Source: Phycisphaerae bacterium
Lineage (GTDB): Bacteria > Planctomycetota > Phycisphaerae > JAJVII01
Assembly: GCA_028706835.1 (NCBI GenBank)
Contig: JAQTVL010000067.1
Coordinates: forward strand, 1-11,903
Direction: 5' to 3'
Length of the DNA stretch: 11,903 nucleotides
Positions 1 through 7,773 of the stretch are shown here, one piece after another (within the stretch, counting starts at the first letter, position 1; each line of letters opens with the position of its first letter). Position numbers and translations under genes: made by a program. Under the pieces are notes generated by a model. That model saw nothing but the letters and a program-made list of their open reading frames with translations. It was not told the origin of the DNA and did no database searches.

Positions 1-3000
1 CATTGATCGCCTGGGCGACGTCGGCGGCCTGCGCGATCTTCAGCGTGAATACTTTCGTCTGCGGCACGGAGGCGTTGTCCGCATCCATCTTCTCGATCAG
101 TTTGCCGACCCGTTCCAGGTCGGGGCCGGCGGCCTTCGCCAGCACGCTGTTGCTCGACGCATCCGCGGCGATCCACACCGTCTGCTGCTGGCCGGCGGCA
201 GGCCGGTACATCTGGTTCAGCGCCGCGCTGATCATCGACGCATCGGCGTTCTTCAGCGGATAGACCTTCATGTCGCTGTCCAGCGGGCCGATCTGATCGA
301 GGTCCTTGATCAGCTTCTCGATCTCGTCCATCTCCGACGGCGCCGCCCGAACCAGTACGCTATTCGTCCGCGGGTCAGCCGCCACAACGAGGCCTATGTC
401 CATCGCTCGAGCGGGGCGGCCCTGCTGCCGTCCGCCCGGCTGCTGCCCGGCCTGGCGGCGGTTGACGAACAGGGTCTGGAACATCGGAGCAAGCTGCTCC
501 GCCTTCGCGTTGGCCAACTGAATTCGCTTGACCGAGCCCGCCGGAACGACCGGCGCCTTGTCCAGTTCGTCGAGAACCGCCTTGACCAGCGTCAGGCCTT
601 CCGGCGGGGCCGCCACAACGACGGTGTTCGCCGCCTGGTTCGCGGTGATCGTCATTCGGCCGGCGTTGATCAGCTTGACCACTTCGCCTTCGTTGCCGCC
701 GCCACGCTTGGCGATCTGGATGATCTGCTCGCGCAGCGCCTCGAGTTCCTTGGCCGTCTCCGTGCCCCCGCCGCCGCTGCTCAGCCGGAACAGGGCCTTC
801 AGGTTCCGCTCGGCCTCGGTCGCATCGATGTTCTGGAGCGCGAATATCTGCACCTCCAGCACCGAGCCCTTGAGCTCGACGTCCATCGCCCGCACCACCG
901 GCTCGATGATCGCGAAATCGTTCGCGCTGGCCTTCACGATGATCGCGTTGGTCCGCAAATCCGGCACCACGACGATCCGCCGCGACAAACGCTGTTGTTG
1001 CTGCATCTGCTGCTGGATCATCTGCTGTTGCTGCATCATTTGCTGCTGCTGAATCTGCTGCGGCGTGAGTTGCCCCGACGCATCGCTGTTGGCGCCGCCG
1101 GTGCGGCCGCCGCCGGTGCGACCACCCCGACCGCCGGTGTTGCCGCCCTGTTGAGGCTGCTGCGGCTGCTGAGGGATTTGCACCTGCGGCTGGCCGGCCG
1201 CGTTGGTCGTGCGCCCATTGAACAGCCGTTCGAGAATATCCGCCATCGAGTCCGGCGGGCAGGCGGAAAGCTTGTAGACGCGGAACTCGTAGTCCGGGCC
1301 GGCGGTGGATTCCGCCAGCGAGTCAATCAGGTCCTGGATCGCCCGGACCTGGGCGCCGGTACCCTGCACGATCAGCGAGTTGGTCGTTTGGTCGACGAAG
1401 ATCGTCGGGGGCGTGGTGCTCTCCGGCCGCGTGGTCCGGGGCATCCGCACCGCCGTGCCGACGTGGGCGCCGCCGTTTGTCGGCTTCTCAGGCCCGTCCA
1501 CATCCGGGTTGGGCGGCGGCTGCACATCCGGGTTCGGATGAGGCTGAGGTTGAGGTTGCGGGTCCGTTTGTCCGAGCATCATCGCCGCGATGCCGCGGCA
1601 GAACGGCCGCATCAGGCCATAGCCGCCCACACCCGACGCATCGGAGCGAACGTTCCCCTCCGGCCGGCTGGTCGCGCCGCGCGATCGCGAACCGCGAGTC
1701 GGCGGGTTGGGCGCCTGCGTGCCCGGTTGGATCGACGGCAGCGGCTGGGCCTGCGACAGGTCCTTGATGACGATGCCAGCACTGGTGCTGCCAGACTGGA
1801 ACTGCACGACCTTCACCGGCGTGCCCTCGACCTGCTGGTGCAGCGAGCGAATGGCCTCAGCCATGCGGGTCGCCGACGCTTCCTTGCCCAGCGGGATGAC
1901 GGTCGTAACGATGCCGCCCTCGTCGCTCGTCGCGCCCTTGCACAGCTCGCTGACGAGCGAATCGACGTACAGATACTGCTCTTGCGTGCCGGTGAAGATC
2001 ACCGACTCGGTGATCGGATCGGGCGTCAGCGTCGGGCCGTGCTTGCCGAACTTGGCTTCGACCTGCGGCTTGATCTTATCGACGATGTCGCTCGGCTTGC
2101 CCGACAGGACCGGAATGAAGTGCATCGTGACCGGGTCGGCTGGCGCGGCATCGAGCTGCTTGATCACCTTCGATACCGTCTCGAAGTGCGTCGGCGTCGT
2201 CACAACGACCAGCCGCGAGCCGGCGGTGTCGGCTGAAACCTTCAGCGGCGGACCACCGCCCTGCCTGCCGAACAGGTCGGTCAGCATCGTAATCATATCC
2301 GACGGATACATGTTGTTCAGCTTGACGAAGAACACCTGCGTGGCATTCGGATTGGCTTTGTCCAGATCGGCGACCAGCTTCTCGACCGCGGCGACTTCGG
2401 CCGCCGGGCCGGTCACGATCAGGCTGTTGGTGCCCGTGTCCGGAGTGACGCGCGCGCCCGAGCCCGCGACGACTGGGCCGGGGTGGCCCCCGCGAGCGCC
2501 GCTGATGCCCAGCGACTCGCTGACTGTCTTGGCCATCTGCGCCGCGTCGCCGGTGGTCAGTTTCACGATCTTCAGCGTGACGTTTTCCGTTCGGGCGGCG
2601 GTGAGCAACTGGTTGACCGTCTCGAGCTGCTCCGGCGAGCCGACGGCGACGACGCTGGTGCCCATCGGGTCGGCTCCGAGCTTGAGCTGCTCGCCGCCTG
2701 CCTTGCTGCCCAGCACGTTCTGAAGCATCGCCACCCACTGCCATGCGTTGCCGTCCGGCGTGGCGAACTGCCGCATCACCGACCGGCCCTTGATGTCCAG
2801 CTTCTTGATGACCGGCTCGATCTGGGCATAGGCCTCATCGTCAGCCAGCACGAACAACTGCCCGGTCGCCGGATCGCCGCGGAAGCGAATCTCCGGCTTC
2901 TTCATCTGCTTGCGCAGATCGTTGGTCACCGCGAACACGTCGCTCAGCGTCGCCGCCACCGCGTTGGGGTCCGCTGCCTGGAGCACCAGCATGCGAATGT

Positions 3001-6000
3001 TGGGGGCGCTCACTGCGTCGGGCAGGTCGAAGTCCGCAGCCAGCTTGGCCGCCGACTCCACGTCCTTCGGGCTGCCCGATGCGACGATGAACCGGCCGTC
3101 CGGCGAGGCCGCCAGTTTCACCCCCCCGCCCTGGGCAGCCACGACCTGCTCGATCATGCCGACCAACTGCCGGCCATCGGCGTTCTTCAGGGCGATCTGC
3201 CGCATCGTGGCCATCGCCTGCGTGCGGGTCTTAAGCTGGTTGAGCATCGCCTCGATGCGAACCAGGTCGTCCTTCCGGGCGGTCACGAATAGCAGGGCTG
3301 AGTCCGGCTCGGCCTCGAAGCTCGCCTTCATCCGACCGGCCTGGACGTCCACAGCAAAGGCCCGGGTGAGGGCTTCCTTGGCTGTCTGGGCCTGCTTGCC
3401 GGTGGCGCATTCGTAGGTGCGGAGTTCCTGCTGCTCCGTGTCCGGCGTGTCGAGCTTCTCGATCATGAGCGCGATTTCGTTCACGCTCTTCGGGTCGCCC
3501 TTGATCATGATCGATCGGCTGGACGGCGCGGGCATGATCTGGATGCCCTGCGGCAGCGACACCTGGCCCGTGCGGGAACTGAACCGTCCGTAGAGCTGCG
3601 ACACGGTCTGCGAGATCGCGCTCGGGTCGCCCTGCTTGACCGGGACGAACCGGATGCCCATCGGCTTGTCAGCGAGCGCCTTCTCGATCTCGTCCGTCAG
3701 CACAGTTATCTGCTTGAACGCGGCATCATCGGCGATCACGTACAGCCGGCCGCTCACCGTGTCCGGCTGGAAGCGGATCTGCGACTGGCCTTCCTTCTGG
3801 CGATCGTGGTTGATCTCGCTGAACAGGCTGGTCAGCGTCGTCGCGACCTGGGCCGGGTCCGCGTTGTCAAGCACGATCGCGCGGAACGGCTGCGCGTTGC
3901 TCTGGCCGGCTGGGACGTCGAGCTGCTTGATCGTCGCGTCGACGAGTGCGAGCGTCTCCTTCGTGCCCCAGGCGATGATCGAGTTGGTGCGTTCATCCTG
4001 CGTGACGCGCAGATCGTCCCCGGCCCCCTTGCCCGTCGGGCGCGTGCCGATCACGCCAGAGATCAGGCTGAGCATCTGGGCGGCCGGGCCGTGCTCCACC
4101 TTGAACTGGGCCATCGACGCCTTCGGAGCCAGCGCCCCCATGACCTCCTTCAGCTTCGCCTCGATCGTCGGAACGTCCTGCGGGCGGGTCGACACGAAAA
4201 TCGTCGCCGTCGGCTCATCCACATTGAACGTCGCCACGATCTCGTTCGCGGCGAGCTTGTCGGCCAGGTGCTTCTTGAGCGATTCGACCGTCTGGAGCGC
4301 CTGCTGGCCGCTGCCGGCCTGGTAGGTGCGCGTCTCGGTGGCCTTGACGTCCGCGGTCGCGCCGCGCACGTCCAGGCGTTTGATCAGGTCTTTCACCTGC
4401 TGCATCACGGTGGGCGTGGCGTCGACGATGAGCACCTGCCGCGAATCGTCTGCGATGGTCTTCAACGAGCCGCCCTGCCGCGACGACCGCCCGCTGCGGC
4501 CGCTGCCATAGGAGCCGCCCGAGCCGAACAATTGCTGCACGGCCTTCTCGATATCCGTCGGCTTCTGGAAGTTCAGCCGGATGATCTCGTTGACCGGCTT
4601 CTCGTTCGGGGCGATCTTCTCGAGGTCGTCGATGAGCGCCTTGATCTGCGGCCACTGCGTGTCCGTGCACGACACCAGCATCGCGCTGCCGTCGCTGGAG
4701 CAGTCGATAATCGGTTTCGGGTCGCTCAGCTTGCCGCTGGCCACCAGGTGCGCCTGGATATGCTGGTTGGCTTCGTTCGCGTCGACCGCGATGAGTTCGA
4801 CGATGCGGATCGTCTTGGCGAGCGGATCCTCCGGCTTGGTCGTCGTCCCGGCCTTCGGGTCGATCTTGGCGATCAACTGCATCGCCTTGTCCATCATCAC
4901 CGTCGAGTTGCTCTGGAGCATCAGCGTGTTGTGACGCGGGTCCTCGGCGATGTCCAGCCGCAACTCCCGTTGCGACGGCACGAACTGCCGCAAGGCGCTG
5001 GCCACCTGGTTCGCCTGGGCATCGCCCAACCGAACGATCCTGAACTGCTCTTCCGTGTCCTGCCTCACCTTCTCCATATCATCGATCAGCTTGACGATGT
5101 CGGTCATCCGGGCCGTGGTGGCCGTGACGATCAACCTGCGGAACTGCGGGTCGACGGTGATGCGGATCTCGGCGGTCGCGGAGTAGGACCGCTTCATCGA
5201 GTCCTGGCGCTGATCGTTCAGGCCGCTGAATGCGTTGCGGATCACGTCGGCGGCGCGGTTCACGTCGACGCGCTCCAGCGTGAATATCTTCGTCTCCATG
5301 TCCATCTTCGGGATGCCGGCCACGTCGAGCCGCTCGATGATCGAACTGATCAGCTTCAGGTCGTCCGTCGGGGCGAGCACGAGGAGCGAATTCGTCCGCC
5401 GGTCCGCCACCACCGGGCCGGGCATTTTGCGCTCGATGATGGTCTTCGGCCCTTCGGGCGTGTTCTCGGTGCGCGTGATCGGCGTGCCGATGAGCTGCTG
5501 GATCATCTGGAGCATCTCGTCGGGGCCGATGTTCTTCATCGCGAACACGTTCAGCTCGACCGCCGGCCGGGTCGTCGAACTCGGGCCGGCCATCACCAGG
5601 CTCAGCAGGTTCTGCGCGTTGCGGATGTTCACCGCCGTGTCGGTGAGGACCAGGTTGCCTTCGCCCATCGCGGTGGCCGCGCCGAACGTCGAAAGCAGCG
5701 GCTTGATCTGCATCGCGGTCATGCTCGCGCCCCGGCCGACCGGCATGATCACCGTGACGATCTCGCTCGGCTGGACCTTGCCCGCCGGCAGCGTGCCCTG
5801 GTAGACCGGCAGCGGAGTGCTCTTCACCTGGTCCACGGGCAGCAGCACCATGTGGTCGGATTCGATCTTCAGGTAAAGTCCGCGAGTGATCAGGATCGTG
5901 TTCAGCACGCCGAGCGCTTCGGGCACCGTGTAGGCCTTGGGGCTATAGAACGTTACCGTTCCCTGCACATCCATGGGCTTGCTGCCCAGGATCGACAGGC

Positions 6001-6637
6001 CGGTGATTCGGCTGAAGAACTCCAGCACGTTCGCCAGCGGCTCATTCGCGAAGACGAACCGGATGCCGGTCGGCGGCTGGGCGGCGGGAGTTGTCGCGGG
6101 GGTCCGCGGCGTGACAGCCACCGGCGGGGCGGCCGGCTGAGTGGTTGCCGCGCCGGCGATCGGCTGGGTGACCGGAACCTCGGCAACACCGCCCGGCTGG
6201 GTCGCGGGCGCCGCCGACTGCGCGTCGGGCTGGGTCGACGGGACGGCCTCGAGCACGAACGGCCCGACGGGCGTGCCCGCGCTCGCTACTCGCGTAACGG
6301 GCTGGCCCTGCTCCAGCACGAACGGGCCGACGCGCGTGCCGGTCAGCACCTCCGGCGGCACCCCGATGCCCGAGCGGATCGAACCGGTCGCGCGAGCGTC
6401 CGGGCGAACCTCCGGGCGCGTGTCCGGCGTCGCTGTCGCGCCGCTGATCTTCGTCGGGTCGACCACCGGCGTCGGCGCGCCCGTCACGTCGTCCACCTTG
6501 CGATACTTCAGCTTCCCATCGGCGTCGATGTACTTCTCCCACCGCGCCTGGGCCGGCAGAATGGCAAGGCTGACGAACAGCCCAACCAGGCACAGGCCGA
6601 TCAGCCTTCGCTTGAGGTCGTTTCCAGTTGCACGCAT
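1..6637 (-). CDS. gspD: Giant GspD-family secretin-like protein, N-terminal 2212 residues (3' end outside window)
   Basis: Translation from ATG 6637 stays open to base 1, so the protein exceeds 2212 residues, against about 650-750 for ordinary GspD. Residues 1-31 are a signal peptide: basic start, hydrophobic core LIGLCLVGLFVSLAIL, and AQA before the cut. Residues about 51-190 are a Pro/Thr/Gln-rich linker. Residues 192-267 form an N0 (STN-like) domain: IRFVFANEPLANVLEFFSRI, GTVTFYSPKAYTVPEAL, and a closing strand MVLLP. After it come about 22 complete secretin-N-type domains of roughly 70-110 residues and the start of one more. Each runs 'strand, xxAxxxxxxL helix, variable loop, (T/R)TNSLIV-type strand, helix ending IxxLD'. 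Low-complexity insertions lie at about 1620-1740 and 1800-1882. No secretin barrel is reached, so pore formation is inferred from family and context only. As the last visible gene of the T2SS-like cluster it is probably the outer-membrane channel or a periplasmic scaffold. It is well separated from its neighbour (64 bases) and has its own strong ribosome-binding site. Confidence 0.85.
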   Translation of the reverse strand, partial: MRATGNDLKRRLIGLCLVGLFVSLAILPAQARWEKYIDADGKLKYRKVDDVTGAPTPVVDPTKISGATATPDTRPEVRPDARATGSIRSGIGVPPEVLTGTRVGPFVLEQGQPVTRVASAGTPVGPFVLEAVPSTQPDAQSAAPATQPGGVAEVPVTQPIAGAATTQPAAPPVAVTPRTPATTPAAQPPTGIRFVFANEPLANVLEFFSRITGLSILGSKPMDVQGTVTFYSPKAYTVPEALGVLNTILITRGLYLKIESDHMVLLPVDQVKSTPLPVYQGTLPAGKVQPSEIVTVIMPVGRGASMTAMQIKPLLSTFGAATAMGEGNLVLTDTAVNIRNAQNLLSLVMAGPSSTTRPAVELNVFAMKNIGPDEMLQMIQQLIGTPITRTENTPEGPKTIIERKMPGPVVADRRTNSLLVLAPTDDLKLISSIIERLDVAGIPKMDMETKIFTLERVDVNRAADVIRNAFSGLNDQRQDSMKRSYSATAEIRITVDPQFRRLIVTATTARMTDIVKLIDDMEKVRQDTEEQFRIVRLGDAQANQVASALRQFVPSQRELRLDIAEDPRHNTLMLQSNSTVMMDKAMQLIAKIDPKAGTTTKPEDPLAKTIRIVELIAVDANEANQHIQAHLVASGKLSDPKPIIDCSSDGSAMLVSCTDTQWPQIKALIDDLEKIAPNEKPVNEIIRLNFQKPTDIEKAVQQLFGSGGSYGSGRSGRSSRQGGSLKTIADDSRQVLIVDATPTVMQQVKDLIKRLDVRGATADVKATETRTYQAGSGQQALQTVESLKKHLADKLAANEIVATFNVDEPTATIFVSTRPQDVPTIEAKLKEVMGALAPKASMAQFKVEHGPAAQMLSLISGVIGTRPTGKGAGDDLRVTQDERTNSIIAWGTKETLALVDATIKQLDVPAGQSNAQPFRAIVLDNADPAQVATTLTSLFSEINHDRQKEGQSQIRFQPDTVSGRLYVIADDAAFKQITVLTDEIEKALADKPMGIRFVPVKQGDPSAISQTVSQLYGRFSSRTGQVSLPQGIQIMPAPSSRSIMIKGDPKSVNEIALMIEKLDTPDTEQQELRTYECATGKQAQTAKEALTRAFAVDVQAGRMKASFEAEPDSALLFVTARKDDLVRIEAMLNQLKTRTQAMATMRQIALKNADGRQLVGMIEQVVAAQGGGVKLAASPDGRFIVASGSPKDVESAAKLAADFDLPDAVSAPNIRMLVLQAADPNAVAATLSDVFAVTNDLRKQMKKPEIRFRGDPATGQLFVLADDEAYAQIEPVIKKLDIKGRSVMRQFATPDGNAWQWVAMLQNVLGSKAGGEQLKLGADPMGTSVVAVGSPEQLETVNQLLTAARTENVTLKIVKLTTGDAAQMAKTVSESLGISGARGGHPGPVVAGSGARVTPDTGTNSLIVTGPAAEVAAVEKLVADLDKANPNATQVFFVKLNNMYPSDMITMLTDLFGRQGGGPPLKVSADTAGSRLVVVTTPTHFETVSKVIKQLDAAPADPVTMHFIPVLSGKPSDIVDKIKPQVEAKFGKHGPTLTPDPITESVIFTGTQEQYLYVDSLVSELCKGATSDEGGIVTTVIPLGKEASATRMAEAIRSLHQQVEGTPVKVVQFQSGSTSAGIVIKDLSQAQPLPSIQPGTQAPNPPTRGSRSRGATSRPEGNVRSDASGVGGYGLMRPFCRGIAAMMLGQTDPQPQPQPHPNPDVQPPPNPDVDGPEKPTNGGAHVGTAVRMPRTTRPESTTPPTIFVDQTTNSLIVQGTGAQVRAIQDLIDSLAESTAGPDYEFRVYKLSACPPDSMADILERLFNGRTTNAAGQPQVQIPQQPQQPQQGGNTGGRGGRTGGGRTGGANSDASGQLTPQQIQQQQMMQQQQMIQQQMQQQQRLSRRIVVVPDLRTNAIIVKASANDFAIIEPVVRAMDVELKGSVLEVQIFALQNIDATEAERNLKALFRLSSGGGGTETAKELEALREQIIQIAKRGGGNEGEVVKLINAGRMTITANQAANTVVVAAPPEGLTLVKAVLDELDKAPVVPAGSVKRIQLANAKAEQLAPMFQTLFVNRRQAGQQPGGRQQGRPARAMDIGLVVAADPRTNSVLVRAAPSEMDEIEKLIKDLDQIGPLDSDMKVYPLKNADASMISAALNQMYRPAAGQQQTVWIAADASSNSVLAKAAGPDLERVGKLIEKMDADNASVPQTKVFTLKIAQAADVAQAIN
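992..1060 (-). repeat. CAG-type repeat encoding Gln/Met-rich insert in domain unit 19
   Basis: Twenty-three codons (residues 1860-1882) encode 17 Gln with interspersed Met and Ile, mostly as CAG and CAA. The tract follows a Gly/Arg/Thr-rich run (about 1070-1150) and a Gln/Pro run. All three lie in the variable loop of one secretin-N-type domain, whose closing half (LRTNAIIVKA to VVRAMD) resumes right after. In known secretins this loop points into or around the periplasmic ring, so the insert may protrude there; that is inference. Confidence 0.8.
2580..4363 (-). repeat. Higher-order four-domain repeat within the secretin-like array
   Basis: Units 7-10 (about 3450-4363) and units 11-14 (about 2580-3449) can be aligned in order at an offset of about 300 residues. 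The best pairs are unit 7 with 11 (ETRTYQAGSG with ELRTYECATG, Glu codons 303 residues apart) and unit 9 with 13 (RLYVIADDAAF with QLFVLADDEAY, 296 residues apart). Both 9 and 13 also carry the same longer loop before an IRF strand. Pairs 8/12 and 10/14 are much weaker. This suggests that part of the array grew by block duplication, followed by strong divergence. Confidence 0.5.
6248..6340 (-). repeat. Short direct repeat in N-terminal linker (GT-x-VGPFVLE)
   Basis: Two 30-base copies, 6311-6340 and 6248-6277, match at 27 of 30 positions and are offset by 63 bases. They encode GTRVGPFVLE (residues 100-109) and GTPVGPFVLE (121-130) in the linker between the signal peptide and the N0 domain. 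The conserved hydrophobic VGPFVLE inside an otherwise disordered Pro/Thr/Gln-rich linker looks like a short linear binding motif rather than filler. Its partner is unknown. Confidence 0.65.
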
Positions 6638-6644
6638 GTTGCGA

Positions 6645-6649
6645 CTCCC
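6645..6649 (-). promoter_or_regulatory. Ribosome-binding site of the giant secretin-like gene
   Basis: GGGAG on the minus strand sits 7 bases before ATG 6635-6637. This is the clearest Shine-Dalgarno site in the window. It fixes the start of the secretin-like protein just upstream of a good signal peptide. Confidence 0.7.
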
Positions 6650-6657
6650 GCATTAGG

Positions 6658-6685
6658 AGGCCCATGGATGGCAATCCGTGGGCCT
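6658..6685 (-). promoter_or_regulatory. Intercistronic 12-bp hairpin upstream of the secretin-like gene
   Basis: Positions 6658-6669 and 6674-6685 are inverted repeats of AGGCCCATGGAT type around a 4-base loop. The stem is 12 bp with one imperfect pair (C-A in the minus-strand RNA, G-U if read on the plus strand). It lies in the 64-base gap, 16 bases after the stop of the GspM/GspC-like gene and 8 bases before the GGGAG ribosome-binding site of the giant gene. No T-run follows it on the minus strand, so it is not a standard terminator. An mRNA-stability or processing element, or a translational brake on the long gene, is possible. Confidence 0.4.
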
Positions 6686-6701
6686 TGCCCCGCCAGGGGA
6701 A

Positions 6702-7757
6702 CTACGGTTTCATTTCGTCCGGCAGCACCACTCGCACCACCGGGCGGTAATCGTCCTGAAGCACCCGATCGCCCACCGTCACGCCCCGGCGGGCCTCCAC
6801 CACATACACCTTGCCGCCCACGTCCAGCAGCACGCAGCCGGCCTGGACGTCAATCGACTTGATCGTGCCGTCCGCCAGCGCGTCGCCCACCTTCAGCGAA
6901 GAAGTTCCGCCGGTCGAGCTGTCAGCCACCGTTGCATAGTATGGATTCTTCGCATCGGTGGACTGGTACACCCCGGTCACGCTCAGGTTCCGCCACGTCG
7001 GCGCCGGCGGCGGAGGCGGGGGCGGCGGGTCCGACCGGGTCGTCACCGGACGCACCGGAGGCGGATCGGTGCGAACGATCTGCCGCTCGTACCGCGTGAA
7101 CATCGTCCTGCCCAGCAGCGAGGCGTATTCCGAACTTGCCAGCGGCGCCGGCTGGGTTGTCGCCTTCGACGCGTCCGATACCGTGTAGGTCATCCTTATG
7201 CTATTCGCCGTCGGCTGGTCCAACTTCACCGCCGGCTGGTCCAGCCACCGCGCCGTGTAGTCGGCCGTCATGTCAAACCCGTACTGGCCCCGCGTAATGC
7301 TGATCTTCTCGATCCGGCCGAGGCGCTGGTTTCGGCTGAGTTCATAGATCGCCCGGAGCACGGCATCGAACGAGCCGCGGCCCTGCAACTTCGCCATCGC
7401 CGTCGCTGTCGAACCCGAACCGACGGGGAGCTGCGCCGACGCCATCACCACGCCGCCCACCTGACGCAGGCCCGAACGGGTTTCCATCAGCCGCAGCAAC
7501 TGACGGTTCATCTCATCATTCATCCGGCCGCGGTCCGCCGAGTAGGTTCGCGAGCCAAGCTCCGCCCACTCTCGCTTGAAGAGCGGCAGCCTTTCCTTGT
7601 CCGCGATCCGCTGGCGGATGTCCTGCTCGGCCTTGGCTTGGGAACGGAACTGCTTCGCCCACGGCTGCACGGACGTCAGGTACACGACCCAGCCGAGCGC
7701 GTAGACGCCGAGTATCCCGATCACGGCCACCGCAATCTTCTTCTCGCGCTTCTGCAC
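6702..7757 (-). CDS. Inner-membrane GspM/PilO-like protein with C-terminal GspC/PilP-like domain
   Basis: The 351-residue product starts at GTG 7757, preceded by AGGGA six bases upstream, and ends at TAG 6702-6704. Residues about 8-28 are a membrane helix after a short basic tail (QKREKK), so most of the protein is periplasmic. Residues about 35-75 are charged and helical, probably coiled coil. Residues about 80-205 look like a PilO/GspM ferredoxin-like fold, with the tell-tale helix-strand FDAVLRAIYELSRNQRLGRI and EKISI. A Pro-rich linker with eight consecutive prolines follows (about 243-250). The last ~95 residues (LSVTGVYQSTDAKNPYYATV, then LKVGDALADGTIKSI, VLLDVGGKVYVVE) match the homology-region fold of GspC and PilP: a glycine strand, an xVGD turn and repeated short strands. 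In known systems GspM/PilO pairs with GspL/PilN, and GspC/PilP contacts the N0 domain of the secretin. This protein lies between the gspL-like and secretin-like genes, so it could do both. The fold assignments are by pattern only. Confidence 0.78.
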   Translation of the reverse strand: MQKREKKIAVAVIGILGVYALGWVVYLTSVQPWAKQFRSQAKAEQDIRQRIADKERLPLFKREWAELGSRTYSADRGRMNDEMNRQLLRLMETRSGLRQVGGVVMASAQLPVGSGSTATAMAKLQGRGSFDAVLRAIYELSRNQRLGRIEKISITRGQYGFDMTADYTARWLDQPAVKLDQPTANSIRMTYTVSDASKATTQPAPLASSEYASLLGRTMFTRYERQIVRTDPPPVRPVTTRSDPPPPPPPPAPTWRNLSVTGVYQSTDAKNPYYATVADSSTGGTSSLKVGDALADGTIKSIDVQAGCVLLDVGGKVYVVEARRGVTVGDRVLQDDYRPVVRVVLPDEMKP

Positions 7758-7773
7758 GTTGAATCCCTGGACG

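Larger units (their letters stand above)
1..5836 (-). repeat. Array of about 22 divergent secretin-N-type domains
   Basis: Domain ends can be followed by the closing helix motif and the asparagine-containing strand. Approximate starts of units (plus-strand coordinate of the first strand) are: 1 at 5836; 2 at 5566; 3 at 5305; 4 at 5060; 5 at 4822; 6 at 4605; 7 at 4362; 8 at 4120; 9 at 3900; 10 at 3666; 11 at 3445; 12 at 3222; 13 at 3008; 14 at 2782; 15 at 2585; 16 at 2345; 17 at 2133; 18 at 1920 (split by a long linker); 19 at 1300 (split by the Gln-rich insert); 20 at 870; 21 at 535; 22 at 280; 23 at about 75, cut off. Clear hallmark strands are RRTNSLLVLA (unit 2), ERTNSIIAWG (8), TNSLIVTG (15), TTNSLIVQG (18), LRTNAIIVKA (19) and PRTNSVLVRA (21). 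Units 1, 7, 11 and 17 are weaker matches. Sequence identity between units is low, so this is an ancient domain array rather than recent DNA repetition. Confidence 0.75.

Noticed and set aside
992..1150. CRISPR-like or structural RNA repeat
   Set aside because: The repetition is in-frame triplet (Gln) and Gly/Arg coding sequence with no spacer structure.
3806..6862. Very long plus-strand open frame (over 1000 codons) opposite the secretin-like gene
   Set aside because: Its translation is Arg/His/Asp-rich without any recognisable domain. It lies antisense to a frame with a signal peptide and clear secretin domains, and runs across the 3' end of the upstream gene. High-GC codon bias explains the absence of stops.
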